Assembly: GCA_018712425.1 (NCBI GenBank)
Contig: DVHA01000169.1
Span: 1 to 10,950 of the forward strand
Source of the DNA: Candidatus Faecivivens stercoravium
Lineage (GTDB): Bacteria; Bacillota; Clostridia; Oscillospirales; Ruminococcaceae
Length of the DNA stretch: 10,950 nucleotides
Direction: 5' to 3'
Under the pieces are notes generated by a model. That model did no database searches. It saw nothing but the letters and a program-made list of their open reading frames with translations, and was not told where the DNA came from. The position numbers and the translations under genes are program-made. This document shows, piece by piece, positions 1-6,477 of the stretch (position 1 is its first letter; each line of letters opens with the position of its first letter).

Positions 1-1001
1 TCCAGAGTGGTGCCATCATAGTGATGGGCAGCCATGAATTTGGCCAGTTCGCCATCAGCCCAAGCGTCTGCAAAATCATCAGCCCCAATATTGGTGGGCA
101 GCTTCTCAACGTAGTCGTACAGGTAGACTTCGCCAGAAGATTCAACCGGGTTGGCCATGACAGCTTCGTAGTCTTCCGGGTTAGTAGAATCAAGCTGAGT
201 ATAGCCGGCATCAGTGCCTACACCATAGGTATAGTAGGAATCTTTAACGATAACAGTGATCCCGTCATTGCCAGTGCCATGATCATCAAGGTTGGTAATC
301 GGGGCATCTTCATCAATGAAGTAAGCTTCATTGGTCTTGAAGTTATTGTCGATTACATCTTTCTGTTCAAAAATCTGGAAATAATCACTCCCAGCTTCTA
401 ATGCGCTCTGAGAGACATAATAGGTTCTGTCTTTCTGAACAACTTCGAGAGTACCATGCTCTGTTTCTTCGCCTTTCTTAACAGCAAAGAATTCCCAAGA
501 GCCGTCTGCATAGGTCTTTTTACCGATAGAATAGGTGACTTTATCGTACTCGAAAGACCCATAAGTTTTGCCCTGGCCAGCCTTAACAGTTTCCAGATCA
601 TACCCGAAAGAATCAGCAAAAGCTTCTTCATCTTCGTAATAGGAAACACCTTTAACATCTTCATCCAGAACATCGACATACTTCTTGATGTCTTCGTTCT
701 TCATGCTGTTGTAAACTGCTTCAGTAACGTAAACAGAAGTACCTTCTACGTATTTGCCGCCTTCAACCTTGGCATTCGGAAGAGTATAGCAGTTGTTGAT
801 GTCATATTCTTTGGCAACATTTTCGGTGGAACCCCAGGAAATGGTGCCCGCAGCTTCATAATGCTTATAATAAGCATCATCGTTCGCATTGATATGGCTG
901 GAATCTTCGTTCCACCAAGCAGCATTCGCGCTCATAGCCGCGCCGAAGACCGAGAAAGCGGTAGTTCCGGCGAGTGCAAGAGCAAGAATTCTCTTTTTCA
1001 T
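1..1001 (-). CDS. Exported acidic surface protein, partial (C-terminus beyond left edge)
   Basis: The frame is open from an ATG at 1001 to the left edge, giving 333 residues without a stop. The N-terminus is a classic Sec signal peptide: MKKR, a hydrophobic stretch, then a Ser-Ala-Asn-Ala site with cleavage likely before Ala-Trp-Trp near residue 28. The mature part is rich in Asp, Glu, Tyr, Gly and Thr, has a single Cys, and shows no membrane anchor or catalytic motif in the visible part. A second in-frame ATG at 1013 directly abuts a GGAGG (1014-1018), so 1001, with a 12-nt spacing, is the better start. Codon use (GTT, GCT, GGT, ACT, TCT, GAA) contrasts with the GTC/GCC/CTC-rich neighbours and fits very high expression. 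An S-layer or other abundant surface protein is my inference; I recognise no family, and an extracellular binding protein is possible. Confidence 0.85.
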   Translation of the reverse strand, partial: MKKRILALALAGTTAFSVFGAAMSANAAWWNEDSSHINANDDAYYKHYEAAGTISWGSTENVAKEYDINNCYTLPNAKVEGGKYVEGTSVYVTEAVYNSMKNEDIKKYVDVLDEDVKGVSYYEDEEAFADSFGYDLETVKAGQGKTYGSFEYDKVTYSIGKKTYADGSWEFFAVKKGEETEHGTLEVVQKDRTYYVSQSALEAGSDYFQIFEQKDVIDNNFKTNEAYFIDEDAPITNLDDHGTGNDGITVIVKDSYYTYGVGTDAGYTQLDSTNPEDYEAVMANPVESSGEVYLYDYVEKLPTNIGADDFADAWADGELAKFMAAHHYDGTTL

Positions 1002-1013
1002 TTCGAACTTCAT

Positions 1014-1271
1014 CCTCCAAAAATAGATATATCTCCTCCTTTTTTCCCGCCCGGCGGCGTCTGGGCTCACGGGGCCCCTTCTAGTTTTTCCCTTATTTCT
1101 TCCCTTATTTTGCCATCGGAATCTGTTTATAAAATATTCATAATTGCAAGCCGTTGCATCAAAATCCTGCATTTTGGCTTATTTCCCCCACCTCTGGCAG
1201 CCGAAAAAAACACCTTTTCCTCCCTCTTTTTTGTCGGCTCCCCAGAAAATGCAAATCCGGCCCGAAACCTA
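1014..1271 (-). promoter_or_regulatory. Long leader/promoter region of the exported-protein gene
   Basis: This 258-base stretch between divergent genes has no credible ORF. Read on the minus strand it holds an AT-rich zone around 1120-1165 that could contain the promoter, although I see no convincing -35/-10 pair. Next comes a purine-rich tract with an 11-base direct repeat, AAATAAGGGAA, at 1088-1098 and 1100-1110 (12-base period), and then a very GC-rich island at 1050-1080. Two SD-like sequences follow: GGAGGAG at 1033-1039 and GGAGG at 1014-1018. A long structured 5' UTR would fit a stable, abundant mRNA, but this is inference. Confidence 0.4.
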
Positions 1272-1300
1272 TTGAATTTAGGGGGCCGGTGTGGTATGAT
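1272..1300 (+). promoter_or_regulatory. Sigma-A-type promoter of the ligase-DUF1934-argS operon
   Basis: The -35 TTGAAT (1272-1277) and -10 TATGAT (1295-1300) are separated by exactly 17 bases, and a TGG at 1292-1294 gives an extended -10 (TGnTATGAT). Transcription should start near 1307, leaving a leader of about 70 nt before the ATG at 1378. That leader can form only a weak hairpin (TGTGG 1317-1321 with CCACA 1346-1350). It is too short for a T-box, so tRNA-sensing control of this argS operon is not supported. Confidence 0.75.
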
Positions 1301-1377
1301 AAAATAATGATTATGATGTGGTTTTGCGCGCTTTTCTGCCGGCGGCCACAATCCTATAGATGAAAGGAAGGCGTCTA

Positions 1378-2454
1378 ATGGCGAAAAAACGCATTGCCAT
1401 CCTCTTTGGCGGCACATCCCCGGAACACGACATCTCCTGCATGTCCGCGTGGTTCCTGCTCCGGAATATGCCGCAGAAATATGAAACCGTCTGCATCGGC
1501 ATCACCCGCAAGGGCCGGATGCTCTATTACCCCGGCGGTCCGGAAGGGATCCGAAGCGGGGCGTGGGAATCCTACGCCGACTGCTGCGGCTGTGTCTTCA
1601 CCACCGACGAGTCCAAGGCCGGGATCTATAAGCTCTTAAACGACGGCAGCGCCTCCTATCTGGCGCTCGACTGCGTCTTCCCCGTCCTCTACGGCAAACG
1701 GGGGGAGGACGGCAAATTCCAGGGCATTTTGGAGGCCTCCGGCATCCCCTTTGTCGGCTCGGGGGCCTGCACCTCCGCCCTCTGCATGGACAAGGGGTTC
1801 GCCCATATGGTGCTGACGGCGGCCGGGGTCAAGATGTCCCGGTATATCACCGTCCGGCGGGATGAAAAGCTGGATATCCCCTCCCTGACGGCCCAGATCC
1901 ATTACAGCTTCGGCTTCCCGGTCTATGTCAAGCCGGCCTGCGCCAACACCGCCGGCGGCATCTTCCACGCCGCTTCGCCCGACGAGCTGGAACGGGCAGT
2001 CAAGATGGCCTTCGTCCACGACAGCAAGGTGCTGATTAAGGAGGCGATCCGCGGCCGCCAGATCAAGTGCGGCCTCATCGGCAACGACTCCTCCAATATC
2101 CAGGTTTCGCCGCTGGGCGAAATTAAGATGGACGCCGGTTTCGTCCCCGAGACCCCCTATGAGAGCGCGCCCCAGGTGCTGGAAATCCCGGCCTTCCTCC
2201 CGGAAGAGACCGCCGGCAAAATCCGGCGGATGGCGGTGCGGGCTTTCGAAGCGGTGGAGGCGGCGGGCGCCGCGTCGGCCGACTTTTTCGTAACGGAAGA
2301 CGGCAGCATCTACCTAAACCAGTTCAATACCGTCCCCGGCTATTCCCCCGTCAGCATCTTCCCCCTCCTCTGGAAAGCGGACGGGGTCGAAATGCCGGAA
2401 CTGATCGACCGGCTGATCACCCTCGCCTTTGAGAAGGCCGACGTCGAATACTGA
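1378..2454 (+). CDS. Divergent D-alanine-D-alanine ligase family protein (ATP-grasp)
   Basis: This 358-residue protein has the Ddl layout: N-terminal GGTSPEHDIS (11-20), FPVLYGKRGEDGKFQG (101-116), SGIPFVGSG (121-129), an ATP-grasp core with VKPA (184-187), and a C-terminal LNQFNTVPGYSPVS (313-326). The family joins two D-amino acids with ATP for peptidoglycan. Compared with E. coli DdlB from memory, Glu15 (E16), the phosphate-loop Lys (K185), Tyr216 (Y261), Asp257 (D302), Asn272 (N317) and Ser281 (S326) are kept. However, His63 is Tyr105, the GSS loop is NTA (190-192), Lys215 is Pro260, Arg255 is Ser300 and the metal ligand Glu270 is Gln315. The family is clear; normal D-Ala-D-Ala activity is doubtful, so I give no symbol. 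It may be a paralogue with another substrate. The start at 1378 has AAAGGAAGG 6 nt upstream; the in-frame ATG at 1360 lies before that SD. It is the first gene of the operon, 22 nt before the next. Confidence 0.85.
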   Translation: MAKKRIAILFGGTSPEHDISCMSAWFLLRNMPQKYETVCIGITRKGRMLYYPGGPEGIRSGAWESYADCCGCVFTTDESKAGIYKLLNDGSASYLALDCVFPVLYGKRGEDGKFQGILEASGIPFVGSGACTSALCMDKGFAHMVLTAAGVKMSRYITVRRDEKLDIPSLTAQIHYSFGFPVYVKPACANTAGGIFHAASPDELERAVKMAFVHDSKVLIKEAIRGRQIKCGLIGNDSSNIQVSPLGEIKMDAGFVPETPYESAPQVLEIPAFLPEETAGKIRRMAVRAFEAVEAAGAASADFFVTEDGSIYLNQFNTVPGYSPVSIFPLLWKADGVEMPELIDRLITLAFEKADVEY

Positions 2455-2476
2455 TCCCGACCCGAAAGGAGCGTTT

Positions 2477-2929
2477 ATGGACGCGCAGAAACGAAAACGG
2501 CCGGTTTCCATCCTCATCCGCGGTATCTACCACCCGGAAGAGGACGACGAGCCGATGGAGGCCGAGCTGATTACCGACGGCTATATGTACAAGCTCGGGA
2601 CCCACTGGTACATCACCTACGTCGAGACCGAGACGACCGGCTATGAAGGGTGCATCACCACCCTGAAGGTCTCCGCCGACCCATCCGACAAGGTCGTGAC
2701 CCTGACCCGGAAGGGGGACGCTTCCTCCCACCTGATTTTGCAGCAGGGGGTCCGGACGCTCGGCAGCTATAACTTCTACGATGCGACGATGGAAATCGGT
2801 GTCTACACCGACGATATGGAATACAGCTTCGATGAAAACGGCGGGAAATTCCACCTGCATTATACACTCGATATGAACACAAGCCTGCTCAGCGAAAACG
2901 AGCTGACGATACTGGTCACGCCGGTATAA
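2477..2929 (+). CDS. DUF1934 (YwiB-like) beta-barrel protein
   Basis: This is a small cytoplasmic protein of 150 residues with no signal peptide or membrane segment. The motif order fits the DUF1934/YwiB family, which has a lipocalin-like beta-barrel fold and no established function: an N-terminal VSILIRG strand, an ITDGYMYK region, YEGCITTLKV, LILQQGVRTLGSY, and a C-terminal DMNTSLLSENELTILV segment. In Bacillus the homologue also lies immediately upstream of argS, and here argS follows after 27 nt, so the context strongly supports the call. The start at 2477 has AAAGGAG (2465-2471) 5 nt upstream; the longer reading from 2429 would overlap the ligase and lacks an SD. The function is unknown. 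Confidence 0.87.
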   Translation: MDAQKRKRPVSILIRGIYHPEEDDEPMEAELITDGYMYKLGTHWYITYVETETTGYEGCITTLKVSADPSDKVVTLTRKGDASSHLILQQGVRTLGSYNFYDATMEIGVYTDDMEYSFDENGGKFHLHYTLDMNTSLLSENELTILVTPV

Positions 2930-2956
2930 CCCCGGCCGGAAAGGAGAATTGACCCG

Positions 2957-4663
2957 ATGGTAAACCCCATCTTAGACGCGAAAAACGAATGCCGGGCGCT
3001 GGTAGCGTCCGCCCTCGCCGCCGCCATGGCGGACGGCTCCCTCCCCGAGGCGGAGGCGCCGGAATTTAACGTTGAAATCCCCGGCGACACCTCCCACGGC
3101 GACCTTTCGACCAATGCCGCGATGGTCTCGGCCCGGGCTTTCCGCAAGGCCCCCCGGATGATCGCCGACGCGATTACTTCCCACATCGATTTAGACGGCT
3201 CCAGCTTTGAAAAGGTCGAAGTGGCCGGCCCCGGCTTTATCAACTTCTTCCTCGGCCGGAAGTGGTTCTCGGACGGCGTCCTCTCGGTCCTGCGGGAAGG
3301 GGAGGATTACGGCCGCACCGGTTTCGGCGAAGGGAAAAAGGTGCTGGTAGAATTCGTCTCAGCCAACCCCACCGGCCCGATGCACATCGGCAACGCCCGC
3401 GGCGGCGCAATCGGCGACACCCTCGCCTCGGTCCTCGACTGGGCGGGCTATAACGTCAGTCGGGAATTCTACGTCAACGACGCCGGCAACCAGATTCAGA
3501 AGTTCGGCCTCTCCCTCTCGCTGCGGTATCTGCAGGTCTGCAAAGGGGAGGAAGGCTCCCCCTCCGACGGCTATATGCCGGAGGACAGCTACCACGGCCA
3601 GGACATCATCGACCACGCCAAAAACTTCTACGCCCTCCACGGGAACGCCTATGAAACCGTCCCGGAAGAGGAGCGGCGGAAGGCGCTGGTCGGCTACGCG
3701 CTGCCGCTCAATATCGCGGGGCTGGAGCGCGACCTGCTCCGCTACCGGATCCAATACGACAACTGGTTCAGAGAATCCACCCTCCACGAAAACGGCGAGG
3801 CCGCGAAGGTTGTCGACGAGCTGACAAAGCGCGGCTACACCTACGAAAACGAAGGGGCCCTCTGGTTTAAGGCGACCGACTTCGGCGCGGACAAGGACTT
3901 TGTCCTCCGCCGGTCGAACGGGCTGTTCACCTACGTCGTCCCGGATATCGCTTACCACTACAACAAGCTGGTCACCCGCGGCTACGATAAGGCAATCGAC
4001 GTCCTCGGTGCCGACCACCACGGTTATGTCCCGCGGCTGAAGGCGGCGCTTCAGGCGCTGGGCATCGACCCTGACCGGCTGGACGTCGTGCTGATGCAGA
4101 TGGTCCGGCTTGTCCGCGGCGGCGAAGTGGTCAAGCTCAGTAAGCGCTCCGGCAAGGCGATCACCCTCGTCACCCTGCTGGACGACATCCCCGTCGACGC
4201 CGCCCGGTTCTTCTTCAACCTCCGGGAAGCGAACTCCCAGTTCGACTTCGACCTCGACCTGGCCGTCGAAGAGACCTCTTCCAACCCGGTCTACTACGTC
4301 CAGTACGCCCACGCCCGGATCTGCTCGATCATGCATAAGCTGGAAGCGGAAGGGATTACCCCCCGCGCCGTCACCGAAGAGGACCTGGCCCGCCTGACCG
4401 CACCCGAAGAGGTTGAACTGATCAGACGGCTGGCCCAGTTCCCGATGGAGCTGGTGGACGCGGCCCGCGCCTACGACCCCGCCCGGATTACCCGGTACTC
4501 GACCGATATCGCGACCCTCTTCCACAAGTTCTACAACGCCTGCAAGGTCATCGGCGACGACGAGCCGCTGATGCAGGCCCGGATTGCCCTCTGCCAGGCG
4601 ATGCGCATCACCCTCAAAAACGCACTGACCGTCCTCGGCATCACCGCGCCCGAGTCGATGTGA
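2957..4663 (+). CDS. argS: Arginyl-tRNA synthetase
   Basis: This class Ia aminoacyl-tRNA synthetase charges tRNA-Arg with arginine using ATP; it is cytoplasmic and essential. The 568 residues cover the whole family. The N-terminal ArgRS domain (about 1-95) recognises the tRNA D-loop. The catalytic Rossmann fold follows, with the HIGH signature as HIGN (143-146) in an ANPTGPMHIGNARG context and the KMSK loop as KLSKRSGKA (393-401). The DALR anticodon-binding domain begins near VYYVQYAHAR (445 on) and ends with the usual LGI-APE type terminus. AAGGAG (2941-2946) lies 10 nt before the ATG. It is the last gene of the three-gene operon; its mRNA probably ends in the following intergenic region, where I see only a weak hairpin. 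Nothing in the protein looks defective. Confidence 0.98.
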   Translation: MVNPILDAKNECRALVASALAAAMADGSLPEAEAPEFNVEIPGDTSHGDLSTNAAMVSARAFRKAPRMIADAITSHIDLDGSSFEKVEVAGPGFINFFLGRKWFSDGVLSVLREGEDYGRTGFGEGKKVLVEFVSANPTGPMHIGNARGGAIGDTLASVLDWAGYNVSREFYVNDAGNQIQKFGLSLSLRYLQVCKGEEGSPSDGYMPEDSYHGQDIIDHAKNFYALHGNAYETVPEEERRKALVGYALPLNIAGLERDLLRYRIQYDNWFRESTLHENGEAAKVVDELTKRGYTYENEGALWFKATDFGADKDFVLRRSNGLFTYVVPDIAYHYNKLVTRGYDKAIDVLGADHHGYVPRLKAALQALGIDPDRLDVVLMQMVRLVRGGEVVKLSKRSGKAITLVTLLDDIPVDAARFFFNLREANSQFDFDLDLAVEETSSNPVYYVQYAHARICSIMHKLEAEGITPRAVTEEDLARLTAPEEVELIRRLAQFPMELVDAARAYDPARITRYSTDIATLFHKFYNACKVIGDDEPLMQARIALCQAMRITLKNALTVLGITAPESM

Positions 4664-4731
4664 GAAATCCTTTTCGGGAGCTGTTTATGATCATCCCGGA
4701 CTCGGATGGGTTATGGGTTTACCACTGCATA

Positions 4732-4755
4732 AACGCAGCCTTCGGCGCTGCCGTT
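4732..4755 (+). terminator. Possible 3' hairpin after argS (UUCG loop)
   Basis: GCAGCC (4735-4740) pairs with GCGCTGC (4745-4751) around a TTCG loop, with one bulged C, and flanking AAC/GTT can extend the stem across a second bulge. A C(UUCG)G tetraloop is very stable in RNA. No T-run follows, so this is at best a weak intrinsic terminator or an RNA-stabilising 3' end. It lies at the loosely conserved edge of repeat copy A, and the pairing is not preserved in copy B, which lowers my confidence. Confidence 0.3.
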
Positions 4756-4763
4756 AAAGCTAC

Positions 4764-4928
4764 AAAGAAACGGGCGAAGATTTTAAGTTTAGGGTCCAGC
4801 CCTTTTTAAAGGGCTGGCGGGAGTGGAGAGGGCAGAGCCCTTTCCCAGGCGCCCACTTTCCGTACTTCCGAAGCTGACCACGGCTGCCCCACTGATAACG
4901 AAGGGTGCGCAGCACCCAAAAAATAATC
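4764..4928 (+). repeat. Dispersed structured repeat, copy A
   Basis: Most of the argS-ychF gap is an element that recurs in inverted orientation at 6241-6409. The core, 4785-4887, matches the reverse complement of 6282-6384 at 95 of 103 positions without gaps; looser similarity reaches 4764-4928 and possibly leftwards to about 4735. It contains three hairpins: CCAGCCCTTT/AAAGGGCTGG (4796-4805 with 4808-4817, a perfect 10-bp stem); GGAGAGGGC/GCCCTTTCC (4825-4833 with 4837-4845, complete if one G-U pair is allowed on the plus strand); and GGGTGC/GCACCC (4903-4908 with 4912-4917). There is no transposase, no obvious target duplication and no T-run. It resembles a REP- or MITE-type intergenic element or a repeated RNA structure; I do not recognise a named family. 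Confidence 0.85.
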
Positions 4929-4974
4929 CAAAACCGAAAAAAGCCAATACCACCATAGAAGGAAGTAATATAAG

Positions 4975-6069
4975 ATGAAATTAGGCATGGTGGGCCTTCC
5001 CAACGTCGGGAAGAGCACCCTTTTCAACGCCCTGACCAACGCCGGGGCGGAATCGGCCAACTACCCCTTCTGCACCATCGAGCCCAACGTCGGGGTCGTG
5101 TCGGTGCCGGACAAGCGGCTTGACAAGCTGGCCGAAATGTACAACCCCAAGAAGTTCTCCCCGGCGACCCTCGAGTTCGTCGACATCGCGGGGCTGGTCA
5201 AAGGCGCCTCCAAGGGCGAGGGCCTCGGCAACAAATTTTTGCAGAACATCCGGGACGTCGACGCGATCGTCCACGTCGTCCGCTGCTTTGAGGACCCGGA
5301 CATCGTCCACGTCGACGGCTCGATCGACGCCCTCCGGGATATCGAGACGATCAACCTCGAGCTGGTGCTGGCCGACATCGAGGTCCTCGACCGCCGGATC
5401 GCCAAGACCGAAAAGGCGGCCAAGGCGGATAAAAAGCTGCTGCCTGAGCTGCAGTTTTTAAAAGACCTCCGCGACCATCTGGAAGAGGGCCGGTCCGCCC
5501 GTTCTTTCCCCTTCACCGAGGACCAGCTGGCCTCCCTCCACGACACCCCCCTCCTCTCCAACAAGCCGGTCATCTACGCCGCCAATATGAGCGAGGAGGA
5601 TTTCACCGAGGGGTATGAGAACAATGTCCAGTTCCAGAAGGTGCAGAAGCTGGCCGAGGAAGAACATGCCCAGGTGCTCCCGATCTGCGCCAAGATTGAG
5701 GAAGACCTGGCGGATATGGACGATGCCGACAAGAAGGAGTTTTTAGCCGACCTCCACCTGGAAGAGAGCGGCCTCTCCCGCATCATCCGGGAAGGGTACG
5801 CGCTTCTCGGCCTCATTTCCTTCCTGACCGCCGGTTCGGACGACGTCCACGCCTGGACGATCACCCGCGGCACCAAGGCCCCGAAGGCCGCCGGCAAAAT
5901 CCACACCGACTTTGAAAAGGGCTTTATCCGGGCCGAGATCGTCTCCTACGACGACCTGATGGCCTGCGGCAGCATGGCCGCCGCCCGGGAAAAGGGCCTC
6001 GTCCGGCTGGAAGGCAAGGACTATGTGATGCAGGACGGCGATATCGTCACCTTCCGCTTCAACGTCTGA
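4975..6069 (+). CDS. ychF: YchF/OLA1-family P-loop ATPase
   Basis: This is a universally conserved Obg-like P-loop protein that prefers ATP to GTP, associates with ribosomes and is implicated in the oxidative stress response. Its 364 residues match the usual family length. Visible parts are the Walker A GLPNVGKS (7-14), the Cys of the NYPFCTIEPN stretch (C33, near the family's redox-sensitive Cys), the G3 DIAG (70-73), a helical coiled-coil insert around 130-175, the altered G4 NMSE (204-207) that explains the nucleotide preference, and a C-terminal TGS domain (about 285-362). The ATG has AGAAGGAAG 9 nt upstream. It appears to be a single-gene unit flanked on both sides by inverted copies of the dispersed repeat. 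No residue looks abnormal. Confidence 0.98.
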   Translation: MKLGMVGLPNVGKSTLFNALTNAGAESANYPFCTIEPNVGVVSVPDKRLDKLAEMYNPKKFSPATLEFVDIAGLVKGASKGEGLGNKFLQNIRDVDAIVHVVRCFEDPDIVHVDGSIDALRDIETINLELVLADIEVLDRRIAKTEKAAKADKKLLPELQFLKDLRDHLEEGRSARSFPFTEDQLASLHDTPLLSNKPVIYAANMSEEDFTEGYENNVQFQKVQKLAEEEHAQVLPICAKIEEDLADMDDADKKEFLADLHLEESGLSRIIREGYALLGLISFLTAGSDDVHAWTITRGTKAPKAAGKIHTDFEKGFIRAEIVSYDDLMACGSMAAAREKGLVRLEGKDYVMQDGDIVTFRFNV

Positions 6070-6240
6070 GTTTTCCGCCGTTCCGGTCTTCAACTCTGTA
6101 AAACAAACCCCGTCTGTTGTTTGGAATATGAAAGTTTCTGCCTGGGAAACCGGTATGTGCCTTTTTTTCTGAATCGGATGGGGTCTTGCTATGCGCAAAT
6201 CAAGGGTAATTCGGCTGACTGATTGCAAAAAATCTTTTGT
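6070..6240. other. Intergenic stretch downstream of ychF, before repeat copy B
   Basis: No credible gene is seen in these 171 bases. They are noticeably more AT-rich than ychF. A weak AAACAA/TTGTTT stem occurs near 6103-6125 and a run of seven or more T near 6161, but the two are too far apart to form a standard intrinsic terminator. I find no convincing promoter here; the MATE gene downstream must be transcribed either from an unrecognised promoter or by read-through. Confidence 0.4.
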
Positions 6241-6409
6241 GATTATGTTTTTGGTGCTGTGCACGCTTTGTTATGCGTGCAGCAGCTGTGGCCAGCTTCG
6301 GAAGTACGAAAAGTGGGCGCCTGGGAAAGGGCTCTGCCCTCTCCACTCCCGCAAACCCTTTAAAAAGGGTTTGATCCTAAACTTTTGATCGTCCGTCTCC
6401 CGTTTCTTC
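6241..6409 (-). repeat. Dispersed structured repeat, copy B (inverted)
   Basis: The reverse complement of this stretch matches copy A (4764-4928). The core is 6282-6384, with only 8 differences in 103 bases, and looser similarity continues to about 6439. The first hairpin is kept as CAAACCCTTT (6352-6361) and AAAGGGTTTG (6364-6373): relative to copy A two C-G or G-C pairs have become A-T pairs, with both partners changed each time. The second hairpin is unchanged, and the third is shortened to a 4-bp stem. The element ends before the SD of the MATE gene (6461-6468), so it lies in that gene's upstream region. Confidence 0.85.
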
Positions 6410-6477
6410 GCGGCTCCAGCGCCAGCGCCGATTCCTGCCTTTTATTTTCGACAGCCTTAGAAAAGGAGCATCTTCAT

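Noticed and set aside
456..1307. A 283-codon plus-strand ORF across the secreted-protein gene and its leader
   Set aside because: The opposite strand carries a signal peptide, SD and coherent codon bias; this ORF has none and runs through the ligase promoter.
1301..1377. A possible T-box or amino-acid riboswitch before the operon containing argS
   Set aside because: The leader is only about 70 nt from the predicted transcription start, with no T-box sequence and no terminator hairpin.
3359..4525. A 388-codon ORF antisense to argS
   Set aside because: GC-rich third codon positions of argS create long open shadow frames; the peptide resembles no protein, and argS is unambiguous.
4796..4817. 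The repeat's 10-bp hairpin as the terminator of argS
   Set aside because: It is not followed by a T-run on either strand, its 2-base loop is tight, and it occurs in inverted orientation elsewhere, so a terminator role is not supported.
6191..6388. A 65-codon plus-strand ORF before the MATE gene with a short hydrophobic, Cys-containing segment
   Set aside because: It has no good SD, and its second half is simply repeat copy B read through; copy A does not preserve a matching frame with a start. It is probably a chance ORF.
4764..6409. A composite transposon formed by the inverted repeats with ychF as cargo
   Set aside because: There is no transposase, no target-site duplication that I can see, and ychF is a universal housekeeping gene; the repeats look like intergenic elements.
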